Shown piece after piece: positions 42,112-55,365 of a stretch of 64,000 bases of DNA. A model generated the notes under the pieces. That model did no database searches, was not told where the DNA came from, and saw only the letters and a program-made list of their open reading frames with translations. The position numbers and the translations under genes are program-made. Each line of letters begins with the position of its first letter. The stretch's first letter is position 1. The DNA comes from Oxyruncus cristatus (Eukaryota; Chordata; Aves; Passeriformes; Cotingidae), in contig VXAY01004339.1 of NCBI GenBank assembly GCA_013399855.1, positions 205,022 through 269,021 on the forward strand, in the 5' to 3' direction.

Positions 42112-45100
42112 TTACACAGGTAGCAACTTTTTTTCTTTTTTTTTTGTTTCTGATTTAGTTTTTCACATTTATTCATTGATTTCTTTTTTTCTGAGCAGAT
42201 ACTAAATGCTACCCCTCCCATGTCTGATGAATAATGAATCCCTTCTTGATCCATCTCCTACAGTGCCTGTACCTGCTGCTGGTATGTTGTGTGCTCTCCT
42301 GTGCCATACCAATAAACACCTTCTGTGAGCTTTAGCGGAATGCTCCGATACAGCCTGACCCCATCAAGCACAATATTTAGCCAGTGAAATAATGTAATAT
42401 TCCACCTCACCAGAAAACATACTATCTCAAAAGAGCTTCAAAGGATATTTGGAGAATCAGTATATCCAGTTTCTGACCAGTTACAATCCTGTCCAAGGTG
42501 GGGCTTTAAAGTACTTTAAAAGGGTAGCAAGTTGACTTCATAGGGGAAAACTGATGTGCAAGTAAGCTAACTGTTGTGACCAAGGACAGATTAAAATCAG
42601 TATCTAAAGCTCAAGTGCACTGTCCCCGACCACTTTCTTAATACTGATGCTCAGCTGACTTCAGCATTTACATATTCCTGTGGTTTTTTCTGTTTTCTAA
42701 GAAAAACAACCCTTAGTCCCACAGCAAGTACACTCAAATAGTGCCCAGGCCATTACAGTCTTCAACTTGTGATGACAAGCTGCTAAATTTTTCTTTCTAT
42801 TTCTTCTATGAGTTAGATATTTTTCCATCAAATCTACTTTTAAATCAATCTCAGACAAATACAGAATTGGTGTGAGGTCAAGTGAGTCTGATTTCTGTAA
42901 AAACAATCCCCAACACCCATTCAAAACTTGTCTATTTTTAGAAAAGTAACAGGAAAAAAATCCAACATCCCAAATGTGAGTACTCCAAACCTGAGCTGAC
43001 TGACATCACAGTAAAGTTTTATTGCACAAAAGATGAGAAACAGATCTAAAATTCAAGAAACCATTCCTTCCACTACAGGAACCAGTACAAATATCTCTAC
43101 TGCACATGAATGAAACATGAGTCTCATTGTAATAAAAGTGACACAAAATATCCGTTCAGTCAACTTTATGCTCATGGGACAGAACAACAAGTGCTTAGTA
43201 TGTCAAACGTGGCACAAAATAGCATGCTGTGGGCCCAATTAGCATTTACATCGCCACAGGAGCTGCCTCTGGGTCCACTGCGTCCAAGAAAGGTGCTTAT
43301 GATATGCAGCTGACTGGCAACAGAAGAGTGATTATATTACCCCCTTACAGCTGTTTCCAAAGCAGCAACAAAAGGCAGCTGTTGGGTCTAGTTAGGACAT
43401 GCTTCACTTCACTTAGGCTCTGGTGCAATGTTTCCAGCAAAAAAGCAAGGGAAAGAGGGGGAGTTGACACAATGAAAGCACAGTGGAAACCAGATAGCTC
43501 AAATCCCAGAAATGCTGAGCCTATAATCCCTCAGTTTTATAGCACCTTCAGGATCCATAATCAAGTCCTTTCATCCTAAATAACGTCTTTTTTTTTGGTT
43601 TTGTTCCTCACCCCCATCCATCCCTGCGCATTGAAGGCGAACACTGAATGAAAATACTGTGAGCACTGGGGTGCTCCTCACTGCAATGCTCAGCCCATGG
43701 CTACTCAGCTGTGCAGGATGGGGCAGGCAGCAGCCATCTGGAATAAAGTAAAGCTGAAAGTAAACTGCCAAGAAAGATTTGGGAACGCTGCTTCTCCTAA
43801 GAAACTACTCGAATGTGTGAACAGCGTCCCTTTCCTCCTTGATCGTTATATCACTTCTACACCTCTGCATGGTTTTGAGGGCATTCGTGCAAAGCTGACA
43901 TGAAAGGGCAGTGTACCAAGACCAAGGTGTTTACAACCATGAGCACACGTTACGGTGGCCATTAATGGTGCGTTTAATTTGAGTCTGTGCCTGACGGCAG
44001 AACTGTACTAAACCATCCAAAAGTCATGTCTAGCATTTCTGTGTGAAAGGACCAAGCCTGGTGGGTCAGCCTAAGCAAATATGGGCAGCTCTGGGCTGTG
44101 TGGTTCATCAGTCTGGCCTTGCACTTCCAGCCCTCAGGAACACACCACGTCTTGCTCAAACGGGATATGACCATAGCTCCACAGTCGGAGCTCTTGCAAT
44201 GGTACTCTGTATGAAAACAACGCCAGTACTAGCTGATCTAGATAAGGGAGATAAAGTAATTAACAAGACATTGCCACTCCTGGTGCCTATCAGTGCAAAG
44301 GATAAAAAAGCTATTGGCAGCTCCGTATCACCCCAGAAGACACATTGCTTCATGTCCAAAGTGTGTGAGCTCTCCAACCCACAGACCCTTCTGCTCTTGC
44401 ATCTCTTGAAGCTCTGGTATCTCTGCAAAGACTTGCTATACTTGACTCTGATCTGAAAAGCCGTGTATGACAAGGTCCTCTGGCCCCTTGCCCAGGTTGG
44501 ACAGGGCCTGGGACCAAAGGTGACACTGCTGTGGTCCAGCAGTGAGAAACACTGATCATGGCAAGTCAATGGATACCTGAGGAACATGGACAAGTCAGTG
44601 GATACCTATCAAAAGGGAGGCACTTGCTGCTGTTCTCAGAGAACAACAATACAGTCTCTCTGGGTATGTATCCATACAGTCTATCATGCTGCCACTACAA
44701 TCAGCCAAGCATAACAGTCCCACTTAAAATTATCAAAACTGGCAAAAAAGAAAGAAGAAACAAATTGCCCTCCTTACAAAACTCAGTTAAAACAAAACCA
44801 GACTCCTGTGTTTATTTCCTCCTGAAGGACTTAGAGCATGGGTGAGATTTAGAGGTGGCTGAGACAGTCCCTTCAGAACAAATCAAGTTTTCTTGACAGA
44901 ATAAGCAGCACAAAGGTAAATCCTGGCTAGAGGGCACATACCTTCCTTAAAGCTGACTTACATTTATCTTTCCAAGGAAATGTAAAACGCTTGTTTGGTT
45001 TCTTTTTTATCAGAAAAGCTAGTTTAGGAGAGCTGGGGAATGCAAGATCTTGCTCCGGCCTTTTCTTTCAACACCCTTCCTTTGTGGAGGCAACCACTGA

Positions 45101-48100
45101 GTCTGAGTAATGTGCTCTGGCGGAGAGGGGAAATGCAGGAAGGAGTTAATGAACAGGAAATGGTGGAACGAGAGACAGAATTAATGAGCAGTAGAGCTGC
45201 TCTGGTTTGCCTATTGATACCATTTGTCCACTCAAAAAGGACATTGTGTGCACTTGCTTTCTGGCTTTTAAGAACACTACTCTTTGACCCATTTGCAGAA
45301 GTTTCCACACTACCCAGCTAACTTCTTTTCCTTCTGGAGGCTTCAGGTGCCCCTGAAACAGCCTGTTTCACAACCGCCTGTTGCAAAATAACATGCTCAT
45401 TCCCGTCAGTGGGACTCTCTTACTCTGCATACTTAGTGTATGTCTGTATACTGAGGGAGAGACAAATCCATATGCTATAGCAGCGACTGGGCAACAAATT
45501 TTCCTGCAATTGCAGCTGGGTCACAGGAGATTTAATTTACTCCAGTCGTTATCACATAGCACCAGAGCAAGACAGGACTCATAACAACACTTTGTTACAG
45601 GGCTCTCTCTTAACTGGTTGGATGAATGCAGCTCTACATTACAGTTTTAGCTTGGATTCAGATGGATAATGATGTACCTTGAAAAAATTTTAATCCATGT
45701 GTAAGGAAGAAGAACGGTTTGTATCATTCTGTTGGGGATGCTTTGGGAACCATACCCTGTGGGCTAAATTGGGTACAGTATGAAAACTGAATCCTAAATA
45801 GAGGAAGCACCTGATGGGATTAAAAAGATTAAAAGCCTTATCTCACTCAAACATATTACTTGCATTTAACTATGCCCTTCTTGATGCAGTAGCTTGTGAA
45901 AAAAATATTCAAAGAAGGGCTCTAGAGAGATAAATATGACATGGTTCACATCAAATTTGAAAATGTCACTTTCCTTTCATAAGACTAGTGAAAACTTGCT
46001 TTCATCTGTAAGACAAATTTACACATTCTTTGCACCAGTTTTAAAGCTTTTGACTGTTTAATCATGCAGATGAACTTTTGGCCACCTGAAAGACAAACTG
46101 AACAAATGAGACTTCATTTGTAGTACAGGGTTTCTGTCCTTGGCAGCTCTCCTGAGGGAGAATGATATTTGTCAGGTGGATGCCTGACAGCTGGACAGCC
46201 TATTAGTCCTTTCACAGCTGGAGAGACTGGACCTAATCTCAATCATTATCAGATACCAGAGAATCTAACAAGAGGAAATATTTAGAAAGGCACAGTCACA
46301 GGAAAGACTTCACTCTGAACATGCATCTTATTAGACAACAGAGAATTCAGTCAAAACAGAAATTTGTACAAAACCAGGCATCATGGATTCAAGATGTTGT
46401 GGTACAGCTTGTTTTAAAAGGACAGTTGAACCCACCACTGTTATGAAGACACTCAAGAACAACTCGAAGGCCAGAAACTGCTGATTAAAGGAACTAAAAA
46501 TCCATCCTTATAGCCTAAAATCTTGTAATATGAAGGGGGGACACAACATGCAGAGGAAAATGTACTGATTCTGTGATTTCTGAATTTTGGTGTTATCACC
46601 AGCACTAACACTTTGTAAATTAAGAACTTTTTTTTTTTCTTTTTTTTTTAATTCAAGAAAGTTCTAAGAATGTGTATTTTGCAAGAAAGCTGACCAGATG
46701 GTTACATCAACTCTGCCTGGACTCATACACTATGAATTTTGTTAGGTGAATGGACTAGTATCCCTGTACTGGCTCAGTGCAGGACATGACCAACATGTCC
46801 TGTATAAGCCACATTTACAGAGAAATAATCTAAGAGTACATCAGACCACCTTTACAAAACCTTGACCATGGATCAAATCCACACCTCTATCAGCCTTCAT
46901 TAACAAATACCTTTCTTTAATTTGGCGTGCGTGTTTAACCCCTACCCACACAAATGACAGAACACTTGAACGGAGCAATGCGATGACATGCAGCATTCTG
47001 CTGTCAGGAGGGTTTGGCCATGCAGGCTGGGATAGCTAATGCCATTCTATCTCACTTGCATCTGCAAACTTTGCAGTCTGCCTCTCTGCCACCATGTCAT
47101 TTGGCCTTGTGGCAAGTTTGCTCTGCATATCTGCAGGCTCGGAGGTGGACACTGTGGCATTCCAACATGATGCCTCTTCAGATCAGGAATCTGATGAGCT
47201 CATGTGTCATGAATATGAAAGGAATGGCTCTTACAAAGGCCGTGAGACGGAAGTCCATGAAGTCTCAGCACATCAAAAAGAAAAGGTAGAATAATTCCTA
47301 AATTACTCATGGAAAAGAATTCCAATACAAGAAGTAACAAGACTACTGTTAGCTCATTTTCTTTTCTTATATCCATCTCTAATATGAAGAATTCTCAGAT
47401 AGACCAAGACACACTGTTGGGTCATCTGTGCATGGCATCCTCCAATGTTGTGCTGAGAACTTATCACACTCTTCTGATATTTAACAACACTGGCATGCCA
47501 CCTGAAAAAGATCTATCGCTTATATGTGATCGAAATGTGAACTATCCATGTCCTTCTAGATCTCTGGAGCTCATGCACCCTAAATTAGCAACTAAACCTC
47601 AAACCATTCCTGAAGCTTAATTTACCAGCAACTGAAAACCAAAGAGATAATGAAAACCTCATTGCTTCTTTATTTAACCTAATCAGATTCCTCAAGTCTT
47701 TTCCTTGTCTCTAACCTAGCTCTGTTGCATGTTCACTCAAAAGATCTTTTCATCTTCTTTATATCCTGTCTATCTAAAATGAAGATGGTCTCTCTCTGGA
47801 ACAAGAAATCTGGCTATGTGTCATTTTAATAGTAAAGAAGAAGTTCCATGAATGCAGAGTTTTGAAGGAGGAGTGTGGCCAAGTGCTGAAGAGGCTTGAA
47901 GAACTATCAAACTCACAGACCATAATGTACAATCATCCTCCTCTGGGAGAACCCCTGCCCAAACACAGCAGCACAAGCATGACTAAACTTCACAGAAAAC
48001 AGTCTGCCTGCAGGCTTTAGCTTTTCTTGCTGGTACAATGGATAAAAGACATTGACCTGTGAGACTCTTGGCAAACACTCCTCCAGTTCTGCCCAGTACC

Positions 48101-48214
48101 ACAGAGGAGATATAGACTGAGGTATACCAGGATTACTGGCTAGAAGACTACAAAACTCTACATTTTGTGATTCTCAGATCCTAACTGTATTTTTGACTGG
48201 CAGATGTCAAAGCA

Positions 48215-48350
48215 GCTTACAGAGGAGATCATTTGAATAATGAGAAAACTTAAGTACTAAAGTAAAATGACTTATCTGACGTTATCAATAAAAAAGGTGC
48301 TGGAGACAATACTGGAATCACAGTCCTCTGAGTACCTGGTCCACTTTAGT
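48215..48350 (-). repeat. MIR-type ancient SINE remnant
   Basis: From GAATAATGAGAAAACTTAAG through AAAATGACTTATCTGACG to GGAATCACAGTCCTCTGAG the order of words follows the reverse complement of the MIR SINE (AATGAGGAAACTGAGG, TTAAGTGACTTGCCC, GGATTAGAACCCAGG). Several successive anchors in the right order make this the best of the ancient-SINE candidates. It would be a fossil predating birds. Confidence 0.5.
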
Positions 48351-50455
48351 TGCTTAGTCTATTTGACATTTTTTACTTTCTCATCTTCTATAAAACGATC
48401 TGTAATTTTGTCCATCAGCTCCAGTTTATGATCAGCTCCTTATGGACCAGTTCAGTCTGATGCATATGGGTTGTTTTTTTCAAGCCAGCAAAAGAGCATT
48501 TTCATCAAGAGACTTTGATTTCTCAGTCAAAAATTTTGGAAAGGTTGCTGGTGGGCATTTTCAAATCTATGAATTACTTAAGTTTTATACATTGCATGAC
48601 TTATGTTTGCTTTCTGTAGCTTTGCCATGTTTTGAAACAAGTCAAGCTACAGGGGAAAATCCAGAGATTTAGTCATCCGCCAGACAAGAGGGTCATAAAA
48701 GCACAAGCTGAATGACTGCACATTTTCCTTCAATGGCCTACTATGAACACTGAAGCCACAATAATTGGCTTATTTACAGTCAAAGAGGCACATCCTTTCC
48801 AGCCTGTCTGGGGTATTTAAGCATGAGAAAGACTGCTCATCATAGAGTCCCAGGTAAACACCCAGGAATGTTTATGCCACGTGATGAAGTATGATGCAGA
48901 TATTGAGCTAACTACAAACAGGTCACCTGCAGTGCAGAGCCGTGTGGACTTAGCCTCCCTAGTCCAGGAGCTGCACACGTGGGTTTGCACCGTGCTGTGA
49001 TTCAGCCAATGATCCCTGTCTCTCAGGATAAGGTTCCTCAATTTAGTAAACTCAAAAATCTGTGTGCTAGTACTCAGTCATGCTGTTAGTTGCTTAACAG
49101 TCTGCCTTAGGTATTATTTCGCAAATTATTGAATACCTTCAACTTTTATCAACACCACTGCAAACTGACTGCTCCAGTCCTCTCCTGGGAACATGCAGAA
49201 TAGAAGGCCTGAACCTTTGCATTTCTGTTCTGAAGTCTAAGAAAATTTTTGACTTTTCCTTTACAAATCTTGCCAACACAATGAAATAATTCCAGTTTCT
49301 ACTCTGTCGTTTTCCAGAATGGAAGACATAAGTCACAGTGTAAAAAGCTTCCTTCAATCAGCCACAAGATACTGAATGTACAGCTCTGTGTTCTTGTTAT
49401 TAATGAATTTTTTCTCATAGAGGGTGGGCAGGTCAGGATTTTTCTCATCCTCCATAAGTTTATTGAGATTTTGAAAAATACGTCTCAAGTTGGGGCAAAC
49501 TGACAAACTCAGTGTTACCTTCCTCCCTTTAAAAACATACCGATCAGCTCAAATTAAATCTTTAATATTCCCTTTTTCTGGAATTTAATGTAACACTAAG
49601 ATAACATACTGAAATGAAGAAACATTTTCAATGGTCAAATGAAACTTTTAACTTTCAAAACATCCCAGGGAGAGGCCTACATAAAGAGAAATGTTTTTTC
49701 TACTCAAAAATACCCAAAATGAATTTGGGTGATTTACTGAAAACAATATTGCTCTGCAAGCAGTCTTTCTTTTGATGTATGAATTGTGTTGCTAATAAAA
49801 AAAGTTAGCTTGGGAATTCCTGCACCTGCTCTAGTTGACTTTTCTTTACCTTACCAAAGTCTGAATAAAATGTAGTGAGAAATAAGGAGGGGTAATGATG
49901 ACTGAGCAATACTTCATAGTGACAGCTCAGCCTTGTCATCCCAGTGTGGCTGGACCAGGAGATATGAGAACATTCATCACTCCCTGGGAGTTTTTTGCCA
50001 CTACAAACACACATAAAATCACTGCCCATCCTGATGGTTCCCTATAGGCCCACGTGCTCAAGGACAATGTGGATTTTACCCTTTTCTCCTCTGCCACATG
50101 CAAGGTGGAGACACTATGGAGATTTTCATGTGAAGCCTCCCATCTCTGGGCCAATTTAATCTGCAATGTTGCAAAAGACTAAATGGCCCCAAGCAAGGGG
50201 AAAAAACCATAAATATGACTTTAGTAAAAACAGAACACTGGCCTTTCCCTCAAACCAAAATCTAATTATGGAAGCGGTGCTGGAGAGACTATGACATTCA
50301 GAGAAGAAAAAAGGGGGAGAGACTGTGAGAGACATCTCTTCTTTCAACTCATATAACAGCGCCATTCAGATCCTCAAAAGAACTTGGAAAAAAATCCTTT
50401 ACTAAGAGACAGAAAGTCAAGAATAAGGTAAATATAAAGCAGAACCTTTTTTCTT

Positions 50456-50472
50456 AAAAAAAAAAAAAAAAA
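50456..50472. repeat. Poly(A) tract
   Basis: An uninterrupted run of 17 A. No retroposed gene sequence was recognised on its 5' side, so it is called only as a homopolymer. Confidence 0.9.
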
Positions 50473-50974
50473 GGTTGCTGTACAAGCTCAGTTAAGGAGA
50501 ATGTTTTTCTTCTCCTTCAGTTTTGGTTTGCCTTTAATCTTCCAGTTCCTCCCGACCCTCAATAAATAATTAACCAGCTGTTGAAGTAGGCTCTATGTGA
50601 TATAGTCATACATCAAACTTAATAGGAAAATCGAAGTTTACTTAAGTACAGAAGGCATTGAGAGAGATCACAGTATAGCAGCAAGAAGGCATTTCAGTAA
50701 CATACCCTTTTCACATAGTGAAAAGGTCTTAAAAAATTATTTCAGCTGCACATTTATTTTAATATGATTCTTGTCCAGAAGATTTAAAATAGTGCTTGAA
50801 AACTTCTCATGCAAACATAATTTATTTAAAATAAGATATTGCTAATAATTAAAATTTATAGTGTAAGATAATGTTAAATCCTTTGGTTTTCTATGGTGCC
50901 TTTCATCTGAGAATTCCAGAGCAGTTCAGAGCATTATTGTGCATCAAATAGATTTCAAGTGGATTACATACTAG

Positions 50975-51025
50975 GAAATCTCTTCAGATGGAAACTGAGG
51001 CAAAGAGGTAATCATCTAATTTCAA
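50975..51025 (-). repeat. Possible MIR-type remnant
   Basis: CAGATGGAAACTGAGGCAAA followed by GAGGTAATCATC resembles the MIR segment ACAGATGAGGAAACTGAGGC. The match is short and could be chance. Confidence 0.3.
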
Positions 51026-54000
51026 AAACAACTGGATGTAGCTGGATGCCCCCCTCTGGGGTGCTGTATCTGATCTGATGCTTAAGAGGATGACTTTTTA
51101 GTGTTTAGCATAAACAGGCCCTTTTAAGACACCTGTGAAATTGGTCTTCTAAATTTATTCCTCCCCCAAATGTAGACCCACACAACTGTCCCTTTTGAGC
51201 CCAAAACCAAACTCAGTGTTTCTGACTCCCTGACTAAAACAGGTATTGGGCCATATGTAGGTTGACTGCCACAGCAGTTGAAAAATTAGATAGATTAATA
51301 AGTAACTCACACCACATATTCCCCAGAGCTACTTTCAGTCAGTGGAGAGGAGTAATGGCAGTTTGTAGACCTCCAGCTTAGATGCTGTGACTACATTTCT
51401 CCACTCTTTCTATAAAGAGCCACTGAACGTGCCTAAATCCATCCTATGAGCTGCTCAGCATCTGAATACAACCCATTAGGTCATGAGGCAATTTGTCGCT
51501 TTCTTTAAAAACACTTTGGTTGAAATAAGTCATTCTTTGTGTAGCAGGATTAATGAAGCTTTGTTTCCTATAGATCTGTCTCTGATGGCCCTACATTACC
51601 ACACCGAAGCCGCTACAGTTCCTCCTACACATCTCTGCTAGCACTTCCCACACTTTGGAGTATCTCCAGTTTCTCCCTTCTACCTCCCCTGAGCTTTCAC
51701 AGCTCTCCCTCACATCCACAAGCTACTGAGCAAGATGATATAGCTGGTTTGCAGCCTGTGCCTGTGAAGGACCTGTCAGCTCCCTCATCCTGCCTGGCCA
51801 GCTGAGGGGGCAGAACAGATCCCTGTTGAGCTCACCAGTCCACCTCAGTAAGGCACTCTTCTGCAGATCTATCCTGTAGCCTGACACAGGTTTCATAAAG
51901 CTTTTAGGAAATTAGTATCCTTGAGACATTTACCTTCCTGTCAAACAGGTCTCAAACTTACAGGAATCTGTCTGATTGCAACTGCACAAGGCACTACTCC
52001 TAAGGAAATTGGGTTAAGAAAACCAACCAAGCTGTCTAAGGAGAAAGGACATCTGAGGTTGCAACATTCTGGGTTCTTCCTGGGTTTATTATAACAAAAA
52101 ATGGGAAAAACCACACCCTGCATTCTTTGGCATGCTAGAGATGGATAGTGATGGTTATGTGGTTTCTCACTTACACAAATAAATAAAAGGGCTGCTCAGA
52201 GGTTGGCTGGGGCTGTACCCCCACAGGACTGTGCCGGCAAAGGGAGCTTGCTCTATCCATATGCCAAGCCTGTCACAGCATGTAAAAGCAATCGAGGCAG
52301 TGCCAAGCCTGAAGTAACCAGCCCAGATGGGAGATAGTATATATTTTCTCAGTTCAGTGTTGCAGTAACCATGTCAGCCGGCTTGGAGCACAGGGAAAGC
52401 AAGTTCATGTCCGCATGGAGAGCGGGCACACCAAGCTTCCATCTGCCTTCAGAACACAATGTAGAAATACATGCAAGTCTTCTGCCTGACTCTGTTCAGC
52501 AGCACAAACTAAAATACGAAGAGGGGTATTGGAGGGCAGAAAGAAAGGTTAACTGTGGGAACTGAATGAAGAAACTCCTGCCTCAAAGTAGTTCTAAATG
52601 AGCATTCAGTTAATGGAGCTCATTTGGACACTGCAGCCAGGAATCAACCTGCAGCTCCTGGACACCTGCGCTGCTGGTTAGACTATATCATCATCTTTGT
52701 GGTCTTCAGTAGGGTTCTGCACAAAACCACTTTACTCATAGGTCTTCAACTTTCTAATAAGGTTCTGCTAAATAAATGTTTTCATTTCATATACAGAAAA
52801 ACAAACAATGCAACAGGACTTTTCTGAGATGGATACAGAATGCTAAGTGTGATTAGCAAGCTGTAAATACCTTTAAGATAACTGTAACACTGGGGTGCTG
52901 GTCTCTGGCTGCACAAATGTCACAGCAAGGTCCACAAATGCCTGACTGTTACAAAACCTGTCACTAATTTACTATGAAAACACAGGAAAGGATATTTCAA
53001 GTTAAGATCCCTCAGATCTCCAAATGAATGCCTGTGAACGATTTTTTCTGTCTAGGCCATTTGGCCTTTTATGCAGAGACTGGGCTTCTTTTCACATTTC
53101 TGGCTTTGGTTCTACATTTACAAACATGCAGTGGACCAAAAATCCACAATTTTTGTGATATGGATTGCTGGAGCAAGTCAGATAAAAGAACAGGGAAGTG
53201 ATCTGGTGACAAAAAGTCTGGTGCAGATGATTGTGAGATGCGTACAGTGCTATCTCTCAAAAAAGGGTGCATTACATTATCTTACTGCACTACTCCTTGG
53301 GGCAGTTAAAGAAAACTCTGGACCACTCAGAAGACATGAAAAAGAGAGATTGGATTTCCACCTGACAGCAGAGTATGAACACAATATTTTGTGAACTAAA
53401 AAACAATGGTACTTTTGTTGTCATTGCCAGATGAAGTAGCCGCAGCAGTGAGGGGAAGTTCATGAGAAAACACTGAGAACTGCTTTATTGTAAGAAGCAG
53501 AACTTCTAAGTGATATTACAATGACATATGAAAATGGCAGCCACGTGAACAATGAAACATCACAAAAATAATGCTCTTCAGGTTTGGTGAAGATGATACA
53601 GAAATTATCATAGAAACAAACATTCAGTTTACCACCTTGCTTAGCTAGAGCTGAGTAGTGAAATACTATGGAAAATTATAAACAAAATACAGACCCAAGG
53701 AAAACCACAGTGTATCACAGCATGATTAGGCAAGTCATTTTGTTACAACACAGAATGAATGAGATGCAAAGAAAAGATGCTAGCCACTTTCTAGACCTCT
53801 TGAAAGTGCACCATGAAGACAGGGAGAGTAACCGGTAAGCCACATGAAGATCTGAGACTATGCAAACTCTGAAACTAGGCATTTTAGTTCCAGAATTTAG
53901 AAACATATTTCCTGAGAGTTGATCAACCCAACCAATCTTTTATTATTTACTGATTTTTGGTGAAAAAGAGAACTACAGTATTCAATCAAATGTTAGTCAC

Positions 54001-54245
54001 CCAAATCAGAGACAGAGACCTCTTTCACTTTAGTGAAAAATTATCTTTGCATATCTGCTAATACCAGTCATCCTGGACCCCAGGGCTTCAATGCTTCAGG
54101 AACTCCAAGTCCATCTGCAGTCTTTCAAAGGAGTGTTAACAGGGAGGAAAGTGAGAAGCCAATTTTGCAAGCAACTGGTAGTCATTTATTAATATGTAGG
54201 AATTCAGCATTATGGAACTGTACTGAATATCACAGCTCCAGCTTT

Positions 54246-54653
54246 CATAGAATCAGAGAATATGCTGAGTTGGAAGGGATCCACAAAGGTCATCAAGTCC
54301 AACTCCTGGCCCTGCACAGGACCATCCCCAAGAGTCACACCATGTGCCCGAGAACACTGTCCAAATGAGTCTTGAACTCTGTCAGGCTTGGTGCTGTGAC
54401 CGCTTCCCTGGGGAGCCTGTTCCAGTACCTAACCACTCTCTAGGTGAAGGGCCTTTTCCTAATATCCAACCTGAACATCTCCTGACACAGCTTCATGACA
54501 TTCCCTTGGATTCTGGTCACCACAGAGAAGAGATCAGTGCCTGCCCCTCAGCTTTGCTTCGTGAGGAAGTTGTAGATTGCAATGAGGTCTCCCCTCAGTC
54601 TCGTCTTCTCCAGGTTAAACAGATCAAGTGACCTCAGTTGCATGAGGTTGGGA
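54246..54653 (-). mobile_element. CR1 LINE, 3' end (minus strand), SINE-tail type
   Basis: The left end CATAGAATCAGAGAATATGC is the reverse complement of a CR1 3' terminus. Then follow the segments GAGTTGGAAGGGATCCACAA and TCATCAAGTCCAACTCCTGG of the 3' UTR, and the reverse complement of the ORF2 end (GAGGTCTCCCCTCAGTC...). Its 3' terminus is the same type as the tail of the tRNA-derived SINE at 4.46 kb. It is truncated near 54653 and inserted in the same orientation as HECW1 transcription. Confidence 0.92.
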
Positions 54654-55365
54654 TAGAAACATTTAATATTCCCCACCACTCCACTCGCAGCATATTGAGC
54701 AAAACTTGAGAAGGATTCTTCAGTGGCTCACCCTATTTCAATTATTCAAAACACCTGACCAAATGCAAAGACACAGATGTTACTTTTGGGTAAAACCGTA
54801 AAACTCTTTTCACTGAAAATTATTTCACTGATATGTGTAGATGGAGAAATATCCTAAGTGTCTAACTGTTGCTGATTTCTGAGTTAAATGCTAACTGCTA
54901 CAGAAAATCATATTAGATGTCTTTCTGCTGTTCTATAAGCCCAGGATACATTTAAAAATCTGCCCCTTTCATGCTGAAATGCACATGAAATGCTTTCATG
55001 CACAGAAGGACAAAATGAAGGGATCAAACTATATATTTTTTTTTGCAGCAGAATTTATTACTTAAGAAAACTGCAGCTGAACTCTTTGCAATTACAGTGT
55101 TTATAACACGTAAGAGTAAGGGCCTATTTCAACTACTGCTGCAATAACATGGCAACACCATTTCTAGAGACAGAGGCCTGCATTCAGTTTGCTCACAATG
55201 CAGGTAGAATGATCTCGGGTTCGCACCAGCCTAAGTGGTCCTCTGCACTGAAATCAAAATACATCTCCACAAATAATGGCCTCCTAATTCAAAAGTTTAC
55301 CCACGCAGTCTGGTAAGATGAACAAAGGTCAGACTATATTTTTTCTTGAAAACTGGGAAGGCACC

